DNA of 64,000 nt from Pseudoclavibacter sp. CFCC 11306 (GTDB lineage: Bacteria > Actinomycetota > Actinomycetes > Actinomycetales > Microbacteriaceae): the NCBI RefSeq assembly GCF_008831235.1, contig NZ_WBKF01000001.1:864529-928528 (forward strand), in the 5' to 3' direction. Shown piece after piece: positions 8,275 to 18,268 of this stretch (position 1 is its first letter; each line of letters starts with the position of its first letter). Under the pieces are notes generated by a model. That model was not told the DNA's origin, ran no database searches, and saw nothing but the letters and a program-made list of their open reading frames with translations. The position numbers and the translations under genes are program-made.

Positions 8275-9131
8275 GCTGATTCCTCTCGTGTGTGTTCGGA
8301 TGCTTTGCCCCCGCGGCTGGGCAGCACCAGCGGCTGACCCGTGTGAGGATGCTCGATCACGTCGACCGGGTACCGGTAGACACGACTGATGCGTTCGGTC
8401 GTGAGCACTTCGCTCGGGCTTCCCACTGCCGTCACCGTGCCGTGCTCGAGCAGCGCGATCCGATCGGCATAGGCGGCGGCGAGGTTCAGATCGTGCAGCA
8501 CGATGACGACGGCGTCACCCGCTTGTGCGCGCTCGCGTGCGATGCCGAGCACTTCTTCCTGATGACGGATGTCGAGTGCTGCGGTGGGCTCGTCGAGCAG
8601 CAGCACACCGGTACGCTGGGCCAGCACTCGTGCGAGTGAGACCCGTGCGCTCTCCCCTCCCGAAAGCGAGGGAAAGGCCCGTGCACCGAAGGCCGACGTC
8701 TCAGTGCGCTCCATCGCCTCGGCGACGGCGGCCTCGTCTTCGACCTCGCGAGGCGTGCGCTGCCACGGCGCACGCCCCATCTCGATGACCTCCAGCACGG
8801 TGAACGGGAACGCCAGCGAGTTGTGCTGGGTGAGCACGGCTCGCGCGCGGGCCTGTTCGCTGAGGGACCACTCGCTGAGGCTGCGTCCGTCGAGGCGCAC
8901 CACCCCGGTCGACGGGATGTCGCCGCTCAGCGCTCCGAGCAGCGTGGACTTGCCGGCGCCGTTCGGGCCGACCAGCGCGAGCACCTCGCCGGCGCGCACC
9001 ACCGCATCCACATGATCGAGAATGGTGCGACCGCCCAACTCGACCGAGAGATCGCAGGCTTCGAGAGCGGTCTCCCCGATCGGCGTGCGCTTCGGCAGAG
9101 CGATCATCCGAGCACTCATCAGACCGCTCAT
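8271..9131 (-). CDS. hmuV: heme ABC transporter ATP-binding protein
   Basis: A 286-residue ATPase that powers HmuU. It shows Walker A GPNGAGKST, the Q-loop segment TQHNSLAF, ABC signature LSGGE, Walker B VLLLDEP, D-loop TAALD and switch histidine VLHDLN, all in the FecE/HmuV order. ATG 9131 overlaps the hmuU stop (ATGA), with AGGAGGG 5 nt upstream. A longer open frame exists upstream but lies over hmuU and is not used. It shares a transcript with hmuT and hmuU and is coupled to the downstream neocarzinostatin-like gene. Confidence 0.93.
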   Translation of the reverse strand: MSGLMSARMIALPKRTPIGETALEACDLSVELGGRTILDHVDAVVRAGEVLALVGPNGAGKSTLLGALSGDIPSTGVVRLDGRSLSEWSLSEQARARAVLTQHNSLAFPFTVLEVIEMGRAPWQRTPREVEDEAAVAEAMERTETSAFGARAFPSLSGGESARVSLARVLAQRTGVLLLDEPTAALDIRHQEEVLGIARERAQAGDAVVIVLHDLNLAAAYADRIALLEHGTVTAVGSPSEVLTTERISRVYRYPVDVIEHPHTGQPLVLPSRGGKASEHTREESA

Positions 9132-10270
9132 CCCCACCCTCCTGACGTGCGCCGCGTGCGCCGCAGCAGCCAGAAGAAGAACGGACCGCCCACCAGCGAG
9201 GTGAGCATGCCGATGGGCAGATCCGCATACGTCACCGCAGTACGTGCGACCAGGTCTGCGACTTCGAGCAGCAGCGCGCCACCGAGGATGCTGGTGATCA
9301 GCAGCGGGCGGTGCGCCGGCCCCAACAGCATGCGCATGAGATGCGGGATGACCAGCCCGACGAATGCGATGATGCCTGCGAATGAGACCGCGGCAGCGGT
9401 CAGAACGGCGACGACCACGATGCCGATCACGCGCAGCGCCTCGACGTTCACACCGAGGTGTCGTGCCGAACGCTCGCCGAGCGAGAGCAGATCGAGTCGG
9501 CGGGTGAAGAGAAACGTGCAGGCGATGCCGATCACGACCAGCGGGGCCACAGCCGCCACCTGCACCCACCGGCTGCCGTTCAGGCTGCCCAGCTGCCAGA
9601 ACACGATCTGCTCGCGCGCAGACTGGTCGCTGACGAACGTCAGAAAGGCGAGTGCCGCACCGGCGAACGCGTTGACTGCGACGCCGGTCAGAATCAGGGT
9701 GACCACCTCGGTGCGGCCGCCCGATCGAGAGAAGGCGTACACGATCAGCGTCGTCGCCAGACCGGACACGAACGCCATGACTGGAACGGTCCACTCGCCC
9801 AGCAGAGCGATGTTGAAGACGATGGCTGTGCATGCGCCGACCGCAGCACCGCTCGAGACCCCGACGACGCCCGGGTCTGCCAGCGGATTGCCGAAGATCG
9901 CCTGCATGATGAGACCGGCGACGGCGAGCGCGGCGCCCACGAGCAGCGCCATCACGACACGCGGCAGACGGATGCTCCAGAGTGCAGCTGCGGCATTGGG
10001 ATGCGTCGTGCCGTGCCCGATGTCGATGCCGACCCCCTGCAGCAGAATCTGGATGACCTCTCCTGCTGGGATATGCAGCTGCCCGGAGCCGACGGAGATG
10101 ACGCCGAAGACAGCGAGCAGGGCGCTCAGCACCACGATGGCGACGGTGGTGCGAGCCTTGTGCGGCAAAGTGGCTGCGAGTGGTTCGGCGGTCACCCCAG
10201 AGTGGGCCGGCAGCTCTGCCCGTGACGTCTGTTCGAGCTTCGCACTGGGCGCAGAAGGTGAGGCTTTCAT
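9128..10270 (-). CDS. hmuU: heme ABC transporter permease (FecCD family)
   Basis: A 380-residue membrane protein with about ten hydrophobic helices after a 40-residue polar N-terminus. Family marks are WSIRLPRVVMALLVGAALAV, GLIMQAIFGNPLADPGVVGV (the FecCD GNPLADP segment) and SFAGIIAFVGLVIPHLMRML near the coupling region. It forms the heme channel with HmuV. The start overlaps the hmuT stop by one base (TGATG), so translation is probably coupled. The specific substrate is inferred from the flanking HtaA proteins and hmuO, since FecCD permeases also move siderophores and cobalamin. Confidence 0.93.
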   Translation of the reverse strand: MKASPSAPSAKLEQTSRAELPAHSGVTAEPLAATLPHKARTTVAIVVLSALLAVFGVISVGSGQLHIPAGEVIQILLQGVGIDIGHGTTHPNAAAALWSIRLPRVVMALLVGAALAVAGLIMQAIFGNPLADPGVVGVSSGAAVGACTAIVFNIALLGEWTVPVMAFVSGLATTLIVYAFSRSGGRTEVVTLILTGVAVNAFAGAALAFLTFVSDQSAREQIVFWQLGSLNGSRWVQVAAVAPLVVIGIACTFLFTRRLDLLSLGERSARHLGVNVEALRVIGIVVVAVLTAAAVSFAGIIAFVGLVIPHLMRMLLGPAHRPLLITSILGGALLLEVADLVARTAVTYADLPIGMLTSLVGGPFFFWLLRRTRRTSGGWG

Positions 10271-11481
10271 CAGCCGTCCCTGCGACTTGGACCGTCTGAA
10301 GCCCCCGCAGCCGGGCTGGCATCCGGTGCGTACACCGCGCGGGCCAAGGCGTCGAGAACGTCTGCGGTGCGCGGCCCGTAGCTCATGATCTCGGTGTCGG
10401 ACATGTCGACGACCCGGCGGTTCTGTCCTGCCGGGGTGTTGGCCACCGCAGGCACGCGCTCCAACAGCCCGTCGACACCGCCGACCGATTCCAGGCCTTT
10501 GGTCATCATGAGGATGAGGTCGGGCTTCATCTGGACCAGCGCCTCGGCGTTGATCGGCTTCATGCCCTTCCAGCCGACCTCGCGCGCGACGTCGACCCCG
10601 CCGAGAGCATCGATGAGCGAGTCGACACCGGATCCTTCGCCGAACATGTAGTAGATGCCGGCGTTCCCGCGCACATACAGAAAGACCATGCGCACACGGT
10701 CGGCCTCGTTCTGCGGCCGGATCGCGGCGACCTCCTGCGTCTTCGCTGTGATCTCGGCAGACAGGCGATCTGAGAGACGGTGCCCGGTCTCGGGCACGCC
10801 CAACGCAGAGGCCACCTGCATCACGATCTCGCTGACGTTGCCCATGTTGCGTTCGGAGTCGACGAAGACGACGGGGATGCCGGCATCTTTCATCTGCATG
10901 AGGGTGTCCCACGGCCCGAGCGTGGTGTCGGTGACGATCACAGTGGGGGCGAGGTCGAGGATGGCCTCGCCGTTGAGCTCGTGGCCGTTCTGCGTCACCA
11001 GCGGCAGATCTGCGGCTTCGGGGAATCCCGTCGAGACGTCTCTGCCCACGACCCTGTCGCCGAGACCGAGGCCGAAGACCGTCGCCGCCAGCGATCCGTA
11101 GAGGTCGAGTGCCAGAATGCGGCTCGTGTCTGTCACCGTGACGGATGCGCCCTGAGTGTCGGTCACGGTCGCCGGCAGCTGCTGCTGCGGGTCGTTCTCG
11201 ATCGGGGTGATCGAGGTCTGAGCCGTCGTGGCGGTGGACTCGCCGAAGTGGTTACGCGGATTGCTGAGAGTGTCGAGTGAGGAAAGCGGCTGAAGGTTAG
11301 CCTCACCCGCCTTCTGCTCACTGGTCGTCGCCTTACTCCCGACAGAGCAGCCCGAGAGCGCCAGCGTGAGAGCAACGACCGTTGCCCCTATCACGCGCAT
11401 GAGTGGCCCGACAGCGCCCGCACCATGACGTCGAGATCCGACCTTCACAGGCGGTTTCTCACACAGTTCTTGAGGGCACAT
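10270..11481 (-). CDS. hmuT: heme-binding lipoprotein of the ABC importer
   Basis: A 403-residue substrate-binding protein. The lipobox LSGC puts the lipidated Cys at residue 45 after a long basic leader; an internal ATG at 11400 would give a conventional leader but has no ribosome-binding site, whereas 11481 follows GGAGAGAG. The mature part carries a linker, then the class III binding fold (RILALDLYGSLAATVFGLGLGDRVVGRDVST, NGEAILDLAPTVIVTD, AGIPVVFVD, GVDVAREVGWKGMKPINAE). Corynebacterial HmuT binds heme by one His and one Tyr; candidate residues occur here but cannot be assigned without alignment. First gene of the operon; an iron box lies 79-97 nt upstream. Confidence 0.9.
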   Translation of the reverse strand: MCPQELCEKPPVKVGSRRHGAGAVGPLMRVIGATVVALTLALSGCSVGSKATTSEQKAGEANLQPLSSLDTLSNPRNHFGESTATTAQTSITPIENDPQQQLPATVTDTQGASVTVTDTSRILALDLYGSLAATVFGLGLGDRVVGRDVSTGFPEAADLPLVTQNGHELNGEAILDLAPTVIVTDTTLGPWDTLMQMKDAGIPVVFVDSERNMGNVSEIVMQVASALGVPETGHRLSDRLSAEITAKTQEVAAIRPQNEADRVRMVFLYVRGNAGIYYMFGEGSGVDSLIDALGGVDVAREVGWKGMKPINAEALVQMKPDLILMMTKGLESVGGVDGLLERVPAVANTPAGQNRRVVDMSDTEIMSYGPRTADVLDALARAVYAPDASPAAGASDGPSRRDG

Positions 11482-11559
11482 CGCTGTCTCTCTCTCCGGT
11501 TCGACACTCGTCAGGCGCGCACGACGGCCCAGAGAATCACCAGGTCGGACGCACAGAAC

Positions 11560-11578
11560 ATATCTAAGGCTTACCTCA
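11560..11578 (-). promoter_or_regulatory. DtxR/IdeR-type iron box upstream of hmuT
   Basis: Read on the minus strand, TGAGGTAAGCCTTAGATAT matches 15 of 19 positions of the DtxR/IdeR consensus TWAGGTWAGSCTWACCTWA. It lies in the hmuT 5' region, where an iron-loaded repressor would block transcription, so the heme operon is expected to be induced by iron limitation. Confidence 0.7.
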
Positions 11579-11599
11579 GATGCACCTTTGGAGTTTAGG

Positions 11600-12110
11600 C
11601 AACGATCGTAGCTTTCGTCAACAGTCGCGTGGTCCAATGTGTGTCGCGGTGTGAGTCGCTGCGAGAGCAGCAGTGTGAGCAGCAGTGCGAGTCCCTGACG
11701 ATCGCGTGCTTCCAGGCTCTGTGTCGTTCTGCCCATGTGCGGTCTGCACGTCTGACGCCACAAGCCGCTGACGATCAGGGGGCGTCTCAACGGAAGACAA
11801 AGTCCAGAGGTACCGCCACCCCGACAACTTGCATTCGCGTCCGCGGCCGTGTCCAGACCCACCGCCCCAACCACGGCCATCCGCATCCACACATGCCAAA
11901 TGCGGCCCAGGCCGTTCGAGGCATGCCAAGTTCCATGACTTGATCGGTTGGGGCAGCAATTCCCATGACTCGATCAGTGAGAGGCCGCGTTCTCAGAGCC
12001 GATGCCTGGGCATTCAGGCAGAAACTCCCTGGTGACGGCTGCACTCGGCGACGGCGGCACCGGCGGCAGTTGCCTCCGATCAACGCCCCCACGGCAACCT
12101 GCAGAGATGC
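11600..12110. other. intergenic stretch between hmuT promoter and pnp terminator
   Basis: About 500 nt with no open frame that looks like a protein (no conserved motif, no ribosome-binding site). It holds a GAGCAGCAGTGTGAGCAGCAGTG-type tandem near 11660-11690 and an imperfect direct repeat CCATGACTTGATCGGT / CCATGACTCGATCAGT around 11933-11979. No RNA gene is recognised. Confidence 0.5.
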
Positions 12111-12114
12111 AAAA

Positions 12115-12145
12115 GAGCCCCACCAGACAATGTCTGGTGGGGCTC
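12115..12145 (-). terminator. intrinsic terminator of pnp
   Basis: GAGCCCCACCAGACA pairs with TGTCTGGTGGGGCTC (14-bp GC-rich stem, tiny loop). On the minus strand it is followed at once by TTTTGC, the classical Rho-independent layout, 123 nt after the pnp stop. Confidence 0.9.
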
Positions 12146-12267
12146 CGAGTCGTACTCGACACAACTTTGCCGCAACCGCTCGCCGCAACCATTTGCGGTA
12201 GCGTGCCGTTATCCTCCTACAGGAACGACAACGTCAGCAGTCGAGAGTTCAACGACTACGACTGCTA

Positions 12268-14487
12268 CTACTCAGCGTCGGCCGCAGCATCCTCTTCGAC
12301 CACGGGGATCAGCGACAGCTTGCCGCGATCGTCGACCTTCGAGATCTCGACCTGAACCTTCTGACCGACCTGCACCACGTCGCCGACCTGGTTGACGCGC
12401 TTGCCGTCGTTGAGCTTGCGCAGCTCCGAGATGTGCAGCAGTCCGTCGCGGCCGGGCATCAGCGAGATGAACGCGCCGAAGTCGGCGAGCTTCACAACGG
12501 TGCCCAGGTAGCGCTCCCCCACCTCGGGGATGGTCGGGTTCGCGATCGCGTTGACCGCGGCACGAGCGGCGTCAGCCGAAGGTCCGTCGGCACTGGCGAT
12601 GTAGACCGTGCCGTCGTCTTCAATCGAGATGTCGGCGCCGGTGTCTTCCTGGATCTGGTTGATGATCTTGCCCTTCGGGCCGATGACCTCACCGATCTTG
12701 GCGACAGGAACCTGCACAGTGATGATGCGCGGCGCGGTCGGGGCCAGTTCGTCCGGCTCGGAGATCGCCGAGTTCAGCACGTTGAGAATCGTCAGACGAG
12801 CCTCTTTGGCCTGCGTCAGCGCACCCGCGAGCACCGAGGCGGGAATGCCGTCGAGCTTCGTGTCGAGCTGAATCGCGGTGATGAAGTCAGCGGTGCCGGC
12901 GACCTTGAAGTCCATGTCGCCGAGCGCGTCTTCGGCGCCCAGGATGTCGGTGAGCACGGCGTACTCTGTGTGGCCGTTCTCTTCGTGGCTGATCAGACCC
13001 GAGGCAATGCCTGCGACCGGGGCGCGCAGCGGCACACCGGCGTTCTGCAGAGCCAGCGTCGACGCGCAGACCGAGCCCATCGAGGTCGAGCCGTTCGACC
13101 CGAGCGCCTCAGAGACCTCGCGAATCGCGTAGGGGAACTCCTCGACGCTGGGCAGCACGGGCACCAGAGCGCGCTCGGCGAGCATGCCGTGGCCGATCTC
13201 GCGACGCTTCGGGCTGCCGACACGACCGGTCTCACCAGTCGAGTAGGGCGGGAAGTTGTAGTGGTGCATGTAGCGCTTGTGTGTGACGGGCGACAGCGAG
13301 TCGATCTGCTGCTCCATCTTGAGCGTGTTCAGCGTGGTCACACCCAAGATCTGGGTCTCGCCGCGCTGGAACAGCGCCGAGCCGTGCACGCGAGGCAGCA
13401 CAGCCACCTCGGCGTCGAGCGCGCGGATGTCGCGCAGCCCGCGGCCGTCGATGCGCACGCCCTCGTTGATGATGCGCCCGCGCACGATCTTCTTGGTCAC
13501 GGCCTTGTACGCCGCACCGATCTGCTCGTACTCGGCTTCGTCGACCTCAGGAGCCAGGCGCTCCTTGATGCTCGCCTTCAGCGCGTCGTCAGCATCCTGA
13601 CGCTCGAGCTTGTCGGCGATCTGGTAGATCTTGGCGAGCTCGTCGTGAGCCAGCTTCTCGACCTTCTCGTACAGGCTTGCGCTGTAGGGCGGGAAGAGCG
13701 TGAACTCGGCGACCGGCTTGGCGGCCTGACGGGCGAGCTCCTCCTGAGCCTCGACCAGCTGGCGGATGAACGGCTTCGCGGCCTCGAGCCCCTGGGCGAC
13801 GACCTCTTCGGTCGGCTTCTGCGCGCCGGCCTCGATGAGATCCCACGAGTTCTCGCCGGCCTCGGCCTCGACCATCATGATGGCGACGTCTTCGCTGCCG
13901 TCTTCGGTGACGACCTTACGGCCGGCGACAGCCATGTCGAACACGGCCTGGTCAAGCTGTGACTGCTTCGGGAACGCGACCCACTGGCCGTCAATCAGAG
14001 CGATGCGAACGCCGCCGATCGGGCCTGAGAAGGGCAGTCCGCCGATCTGGGTGGATGCGCTGGCTGCGTTGATCGCGAGCGTGTCGTAGCGCTCGTCGGG
14101 AGCGATGGTCAGCACCGTGATGACGACCTGCACCTCGTTGCGCAGACCCTCGGCGAACGAGGGACGCAGCGGGCGGTCGCACAGACGGGCGACGAGGATG
14201 GCGTCGGTCGTGGGGCGGCCCTCACGACGGAAGAACGAGCCGGGAATGCGACCAGCAGCATACATGCGCTCTTCCACGTCGACCGTCAGCGGGAAGAAGT
14301 CGAAGCCCTCTTTCGGCTTCTTCGACACGGCGGTCGTCGACAGCAGCGTGGTCTCGTCGTCGAACGTGACGAGCACGGCGCCGGCGGCCTGCTGAGCGAG
14401 ACGACCCGTCTCGAAACGGATGGTGCGCTTGCCGAACTTGCCGTTGTCGATGACGGTCTCGGCGTACGTGATTTCTGGACCCTCCAA
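12268..14487 (-). CDS. pnp: polyribonucleotide nucleotidyltransferase (PNPase)
   Basis: A 739-residue 3'-5' phosphorolytic exoribonuclease and likely degradosome core. It has two RNase PH-like halves (first from [21 protein letters not shown]; second with [36 protein letters not shown] and the catalytic region [10 protein letters not shown]), then KH ([19 protein letters not shown]) and S1 ([28 protein letters not shown]). I chose TTG 14487 because AAAGGAG lies 6 nt upstream and it gives the family N-terminus (LEGPEIT); an upstream ATG at 14538 would place that Shine-Dalgarno inside the gene. It lies downstream of rpsO, the usual pairing, but a hairpin separates them. Confidence 0.96.
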   Translation of the reverse strand: MEGPEITYAETVIDNGKFGKRTIRFETGRLAQQAAGAVLVTFDDETTLLSTTAVSKKPKEGFDFFPLTVDVEERMYAAGRIPGSFFRREGRPTTDAILVARLCDRPLRPSFAEGLRNEVQVVITVLTIAPDERYDTLAINAASASTQIGGLPFSGPIGGVRIALIDGQWVAFPKQSQLDQAVFDMAVAGRKVVTEDGSEDVAIMMVEAEAGENSWDLIEAGAQKPTEEVVAQGLEAAKPFIRQLVEAQEELARQAAKPVAEFTLFPPYSASLYEKVEKLAHDELAKIYQIADKLERQDADDALKASIKERLAPEVDEAEYEQIGAAYKAVTKKIVRGRIINEGVRIDGRGLRDIRALDAEVAVLPRVHGSALFQRGETQILGVTTLNTLKMEQQIDSLSPVTHKRYMHHYNFPPYSTGETGRVGSPKRREIGHGMLAERALVPVLPSVEEFPYAIREVSEALGSNGSTSMGSVCASTLALQNAGVPLRAPVAGIASGLISHEENGHTEYAVLTDILGAEDALGDMDFKVAGTADFITAIQLDTKLDGIPASVLAGALTQAKEARLTILNVLNSAISEPDELAPTAPRIITVQVPVAKIGEVIGPKGKIINQIQEDTGADISIEDDGTVYIASADGPSADAARAAVNAIANPTIPEVGERYLGTVVKLADFGAFISLMPGRDGLLHISELRKLNDGKRVNQVGDVVQVGQKVQVEISKVDDRGKLSLIPVVEEDAAADAE

Positions 14488-14767
14488 GGGGTGCTCCTTT
14501 ACCTGATACGTGCAGGCAGGCAGGACTGGCACGAGCAACGTATGGTGCTGATCAACAGTAGAAAACCTCGGACGGACGTTCCGAAACTCACCACCGAAGA
14601 TCAGCGCCTGAACGGCTCACCTGCACGGTTTTGATTTGTGAGTGGCTCTCACCGAGCCGCTTTCCAGTCTAGCAGAGCGCGCCGAAGACGAACGGAGCAG
14701 GACTTCTCTGCCGCGATACCGGGGCGTTCGGTGCACCGGTCGAGGCGACCTGCCGCCCGACGAACGA

Positions 14768-14809
14768 CGAAAGCCCCGAGCGAACCGGAGGGTTCGTCCG
14801 AGGCTTTCG
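14768..14809 (-). terminator. rpsO terminator/processing hairpin
   Basis: CGAAAGCC (14768-14775) pairs with GGCTTTCG (14802-14809) around an inner GCGAACC/GGTTCG stem, about 50 nt after the rpsO stop. It probably ends or attenuates rpsO transcription before pnp. The 370 nt between rpsO and the pnp start otherwise show no gene. Confidence 0.7.
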
Positions 14810-14857
14810 AGCCGAATCGCAGGGTCGCTGCGTGCTTCGGCAGAAGTCAACTGAGTC

Positions 14858-15127
14858 TCAGCGGCGCAGGCCGAGGCGCTCGATCAGCTTGCGGTAACGG
14901 TCGATGTCGACCTTCTGCAGGTAGCCGAGCATGCGACGGCGCTGGCCGACGAGCAGCAGCAGGCCACGACGTGAGTGGTGGTCGTGCTTGTGCTCTTTCA
15001 GGTGCTCGGTGAGGTCGGTGATGCGACGGCTCAGCAGCGCAACCTGCACCTCGGGTGAGCCGGTGTCACCCTCGTGCGTCGCGTACTCGCTGATGATCTG
15101 CTGCTTGACATCAAGTGCCAGTGCCAT
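14858..15127 (-). CDS. rpsO: 30S ribosomal protein S15 (uS15)
   Basis: An 89-residue protein of the usual length with the uS15 signature: [41 protein letters not shown], and the C-terminal [27 protein letters not shown]. It binds 16S rRNA early in small-subunit assembly. ATG 15127 has AGAGGA 6 nt upstream; the open frame continues further but is not conserved. It lies between ribF and pnp, the normal actinobacterial order. Confidence 0.98.
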   Translation of the reverse strand: MALALDVKQQIISEYATHEGDTGSPEVQVALLSRRITDLTEHLKEHKHDHHSRRGLLLLVGQRRRMLGYLQKVDIDRYRKLIERLGLRR

Positions 15128-15170
15128 GGTGATTCCTCTCACTCGCTGCGCGGTGCCGCTGAGGGAATTC

Positions 15171-16220
15171 TCAGTGGCGCTCTGGTTCCGCGGCCGATAT
15201 ACGGCGAACACTCGACTGTAGCACAGCCCGCGTCTCGTCGCAGTCCCGATGCATCTGCTCGATCAGCGGTTCGAGGCCCGTGAACGCGACCATACCGCGC
15301 AGCCGAGCCACGAAGACCACGCGAGCCCAGCGTCCGTAGAGATCGAAGTCGCCCACGTGTTCGTCGTCACGGTCGATGACATGCGCCTCGACGGTTCGCG
15401 GCACGTCGTCGAAGGTCGGGTTCGTGCCCACCGAGACGGCCGCCGGGTAGCGATGCACCTCACCTGTGTCGGCGCCGTCCGGCCCGCCGGCCGAGACGTC
15501 CAGCCAGCCGGCGTACACGCCGTCAGCGGGAACGAACCCCTCGACGCCACGCTGTTCGTGGGTGGCTGGGTCCTCCCCTGACCCCAGGTTCGCCGTCGGG
15601 AACCCGAGCTCGCGACCGCGCTTCGCCCCGTGCACCACGAAGCCGCCGACGCTGGGCGACCGCCCGAGCACAGAGGCCGCCGTGTCGACGTCGCCCGCGC
15701 TCAGCGCCGCACGCACGCTCGACGACGAGAACTTCGGCTCGCCCGGCTGCGGTCGCAGCACGTCGGCGGCGATCACGTCGAATCCCAGTCGCACGCCTGC
15801 CTCGCGCAGCGTGTCGACATCGCCTGCGCCGAAGTGTCCGAATCGGAAGTCCTCGCCCACCAGCACCAGCCTGGCCTCGAGCCGCTCGACGATCACCTGC
15901 TGGATGAACTCCTCCGGCGTCAGCGACGCGAACGCGCGGTCGAAGGTCATGATGGCGAGCGCGTCAACACCGGTCTCGGCGATCAGCTGTGTCTGTCGGC
16001 GTTCGTCAGCCAGAGGCTGCGGGCATTTGTCCGGTGCGATCACGGCGAGCGGATGCCGATCGAACGTCGCGACGATCGAGGCCAGGCCGCGCTGTCGGGC
16101 CATTTCGGTCAGCTGCGCGATGATCGCCTGATGACCACGATGCAGACCGCTGAACTTGCCGATCGTGACGGCGCTGGGGCCGAGATCCGACGCCTCTCGG
16201 TCGAGGTGCAGAACGCGCAT
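15171..16220 (-). CDS. ribF: bifunctional riboflavin kinase / FMN adenylyltransferase (FAD synthetase)
   Basis: A 349-residue enzyme that makes FMN from riboflavin and then FAD. The N-terminal adenylyltransferase domain shows [17 protein letters not shown] (nucleotidyltransferase HxGH-like HRGH), [11 protein letters not shown] and [14 protein letters not shown]; the C-terminal kinase domain has [28 protein letters not shown] and VEAHVID. The motif VTIGKFSG has K where many homologues have VFDGVH, a small variation. Its start overlaps the stop of the preceding membrane protein gene (TGATG), so the two are translationally coupled. Confidence 0.95.
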   Translation of the reverse strand: MRVLHLDREASDLGPSAVTIGKFSGLHRGHQAIIAQLTEMARQRGLASIVATFDRHPLAVIAPDKCPQPLADERRQTQLIAETGVDALAIMTFDRAFASLTPEEFIQQVIVERLEARLVLVGEDFRFGHFGAGDVDTLREAGVRLGFDVIAADVLRPQPGEPKFSSSSVRAALSAGDVDTAASVLGRSPSVGGFVVHGAKRGRELGFPTANLGSGEDPATHEQRGVEGFVPADGVYAGWLDVSAGGPDGADTGEVHRYPAAVSVGTNPTFDDVPRTVEAHVIDRDDEHVGDFDLYGRWARVVFVARLRGMVAFTGLEPLIEQMHRDCDETRAVLQSSVRRISAAEPERH

Positions 16221-16759
16221 CAGCCGTTGTGCTCTGTGTCGGTCTTCGCCGCAGTGTCGGCAGAGCCGGCGACGCTCTGCGTACCCGGGCGGTGTCTGGC
16301 CAGCCACCAGAGGCCCAGCAGCGGCAGCACCAGCGGGACGAACCCGTAGCCCATGCCGAACCACGACCAGACCGTGCTCTCGATGCGTCCGTTCGGAGCA
16401 TCAGGAGAGATGAACAGCTGCGGCGCCCAGGTCGTCAGCGCACCCACGACGAGCACGCCGACCAGCTCGAAGCCGATGGTGAGCAGCGCGATGCGGTGCC
16501 AGCCCGGCCGGTGATGGCGAGCCAGCGCGACGGTGGCCAGGATGTACACGAGAGCGGCGACTGCGCTCAGCGAGTACGCAAGCGGAGCGTGATTGAACTT
16601 CGTGAGAATCTGCACCAGTGACCGTGCGGTGGCCGCGAGCGCGAGAATCGCGTAGACCACGACCAGCAGTCGGCCGGCTCCGCTCAGCCGCGGCGATTCG
16701 TCGGCGTCGCTGCGCGCGTCTTCGCCGCTCAACGGGGTGTGTGGGGTGAAAGCAGTCAT
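16220..16759 (-). CDS. integral membrane protein, four predicted helices
   Basis: A 179-residue protein with a polar 28-residue N-terminus and four hydrophobic segments (about 30-50, 62-80, 89-108, 137-153), then a polar tail rich in Ala/Thr. The pattern RSLVQILTKFNHAPLAYSLSAVAALVY and GRIESTVWSWFGMGYGFVPL is of a kind common next to truB/ribF in Micrococcales; no function is recognised. Coupled by a one-base overlap to ribF. A TAGAAT hexamer 9 nt before the ATG suggests its own promoter with almost no leader. Confidence 0.75.
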   Translation of the reverse strand: MTAFTPHTPLSGEDARSDADESPRLSGAGRLLVVVYAILALAATARSLVQILTKFNHAPLAYSLSAVAALVYILATVALARHHRPGWHRIALLTIGFELVGVLVVGALTTWAPQLFISPDAPNGRIESTVWSWFGMGYGFVPLVLPLLGLWWLARHRPGTQSVAGSADTAAKTDTEHNG

Positions 16760-16768
16760 CGGTCACTC

Positions 16769-16774
16769 ATTCTA
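16769..16774 (-). promoter_or_regulatory. TAGAAT -10 element, near-leaderless start
   Basis: On the minus strand TAGAAT ends 9 nt before ATG 16759, where transcription starting about 7 nt downstream would leave a 2-nt leader. No clear -35 element. It would drive the membrane protein gene and ribF. Confidence 0.5.
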
Positions 16775-16804
16775 GTCAGCGTTCGAGGTGTCGCAGCAGT
16801 CGCT

Positions 16805-17206
16805 TCAGCCGACGCCGAGCGCCATGGGCGCCAGCCCGGTTGCGCCCTGTAGAAACCAGATCTGGTCCATACGCCAGATCATCACTGCGATGGTGAGGGC
16901 CGCGATCGCGAGCACGACGTTCGACCACTTGGTGCGCTCGATGAGCCCCCAGAACACTGCGGCCGGCGGAATGATCAGAGCAGTCACCAGGTAGCCGACG
17001 AACTCAACTCCGCTGCCGGTCGGCCCGGGTCCCGTGTTCCACACCACGATCGTGACGACGATCTGTGCCACCAACAGCAGCTCGACCAGTGCGAGGCACC
17101 CGAGCGTCAGGTCGCTGGGAGCTCGCCCGATGAGCCCGAGCACGAGGCACAGAACGCCGACCCCGCAGCTCACGATGATCTGGGTCCACGTGAACCAGTC
17201 GGTCAA
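16805..17206 (-). CDS. small membrane protein, four predicted helices
   Basis: A 133-residue, almost wholly hydrophobic protein (helices near 8-27, 32-54, 66-87 and 94-111, each broken by short polar turns such as GRAPSD and ERTKWSN). No family is recognised. Its ATG overlaps the truB stop (ATGA), so it is translated with truB. Homologues of unknown function commonly accompany truB in related actinobacteria, which is a statement of memory rather than a search result. Confidence 0.7.
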   Translation of the reverse strand: MTDWFTWTQIIVSCGVGVLCLVLGLIGRAPSDLTLGCLALVELLLVAQIVVTIVVWNTGPGPTGSGVEFVGYLVTALIIPPAAVFWGLIERTKWSNVVLAIAALTIAVMIWRMDQIWFLQGATGLAPMALGVG

Positions 17207-18210
17207 TGGTCTCGGCTTTCTTTCTGAACGTCTGAGCGCTGCGCGCGCTCTGTGGCCGGCGGCACGACGAGCACCGCCCGCGCCCGACCCCCGCGATTCT
17301 CCAGGATGCCTCGCAGCCCGCCGACGTCGTCGAGGGCTGCGGTGAGCACCTTGGCGGTCGACGGATGCCGTGCCGCGCTGGCAGAGACCGGCTGCGGCGC
17401 CCCGGTCGGCTCGACACTCGGTGCCAGTCGTTTGCCGTGGCCGAGGTCGACGGCCTCCTGACTGGTCAGCAACCGGGTCGGGAAGACCGCGCTCGCCGCC
17501 TGGCCGAGCGTGAGCGTGGGCGGCGTCTCGACCTGCTCGATCGGCACCTCACGGCCGGGCAGAACCGCGGCATCCGCCACATCGAACGGCCCCACGCGCA
17601 CACGCCGCAACGCGGTCAGGTGCCCGCCCACGCCCAGCGCACGACCGAGGTCGCGGGCGAGCGCACGAATGTACGTGCCCGAGCTGCAGTGTACCCGCGC
17701 ATCGACGTCGACGAATCCCTCTTCGCCGCTGCGCACGTCGGTCACGGCGAACTCGTGGATCGTGACCGGCCGAGGTTCGAGTTCGACGCCCTCTCCCGCT
17801 CGCACCCGTGCATACGAGCGCACGCCGTTCACCTTGATCGCGCTGACCGACGAGGGCACCTGGTCGATGGCGCCGCTCAGCTGCGTCGCAACGATCTCGC
17901 GAATACCGCTCTCGGTCACCGTGCGCAGCATCGCGGCGTCGGCCTGCTCGGTGATGTCGCCCTCGGCGTCATCGGTGACGGTCGCCTGGCCGAGTCGGAT
18001 GGTCGCCTCGTAGACCTTGTCGAGCCCGACCAGATAGGTGAGCAGCTTCGTGCCGCGGTCGACGCCCAGTATCAGCAGCCCGGTGGCCATCGGATCGAGT
18101 GTGCCCGCGTGCCCCACGCGTCGCGTGGCGAAGATGCGCCGGCCTCGGGCGACCACGTCGTGGCTGGTCCAGCCCTGCGGCTTGTCGACGAGAACGATGG
18201 CATCGGGCAT
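17203..18210 (-). CDS. truB: tRNA pseudouridine(55) synthase
   Basis: A 335-residue enzyme that makes pseudouridine-55 in the T-loop of tRNA. The catalytic motif RRVGHAGTLDPMATGLL carries the essential Asp; IVLVDKPQGWTSHDVV, YEATIRLGQATVTDDAEG and CSSGTYIRALARDLG are further family blocks. The C-terminal extension (about residues 240-335) is longer than in E. coli, as in other actinobacteria, and is Pro/Ala/Arg-rich at the end. ATG 18210 is the first Met before the conserved DAIVLVDKPQG; no strong ribosome-binding site is seen. Divergent from the panE-like gene. Confidence 0.96.
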   Translation of the reverse strand: MPDAIVLVDKPQGWTSHDVVARGRRIFATRRVGHAGTLDPMATGLLILGVDRGTKLLTYLVGLDKVYEATIRLGQATVTDDAEGDITEQADAAMLRTVTESGIREIVATQLSGAIDQVPSSVSAIKVNGVRSYARVRAGEGVELEPRPVTIHEFAVTDVRSGEEGFVDVDARVHCSSGTYIRALARDLGRALGVGGHLTALRRVRVGPFDVADAAVLPGREVPIEQVETPPTLTLGQAASAVFPTRLLTSQEAVDLGHGKRLAPSVEPTGAPQPVSASAARHPSTAKVLTAALDDVGGLRGILENRGGRARAVLVVPPATERAQRSDVQKESRDH

Positions 18211-18268
18211 GGTCTCCAGTCTGCCACAGGGTTTCACCCGGCTTTCGCATACAGCGGTCTCTGCGCCG

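Noticed and set aside
11618-11959. Open frames in the hmuT-pnp gap
   Set aside because: Arg/Ser/Thr-rich translations on both strands, no ribosome-binding site and no similarity to a known family.
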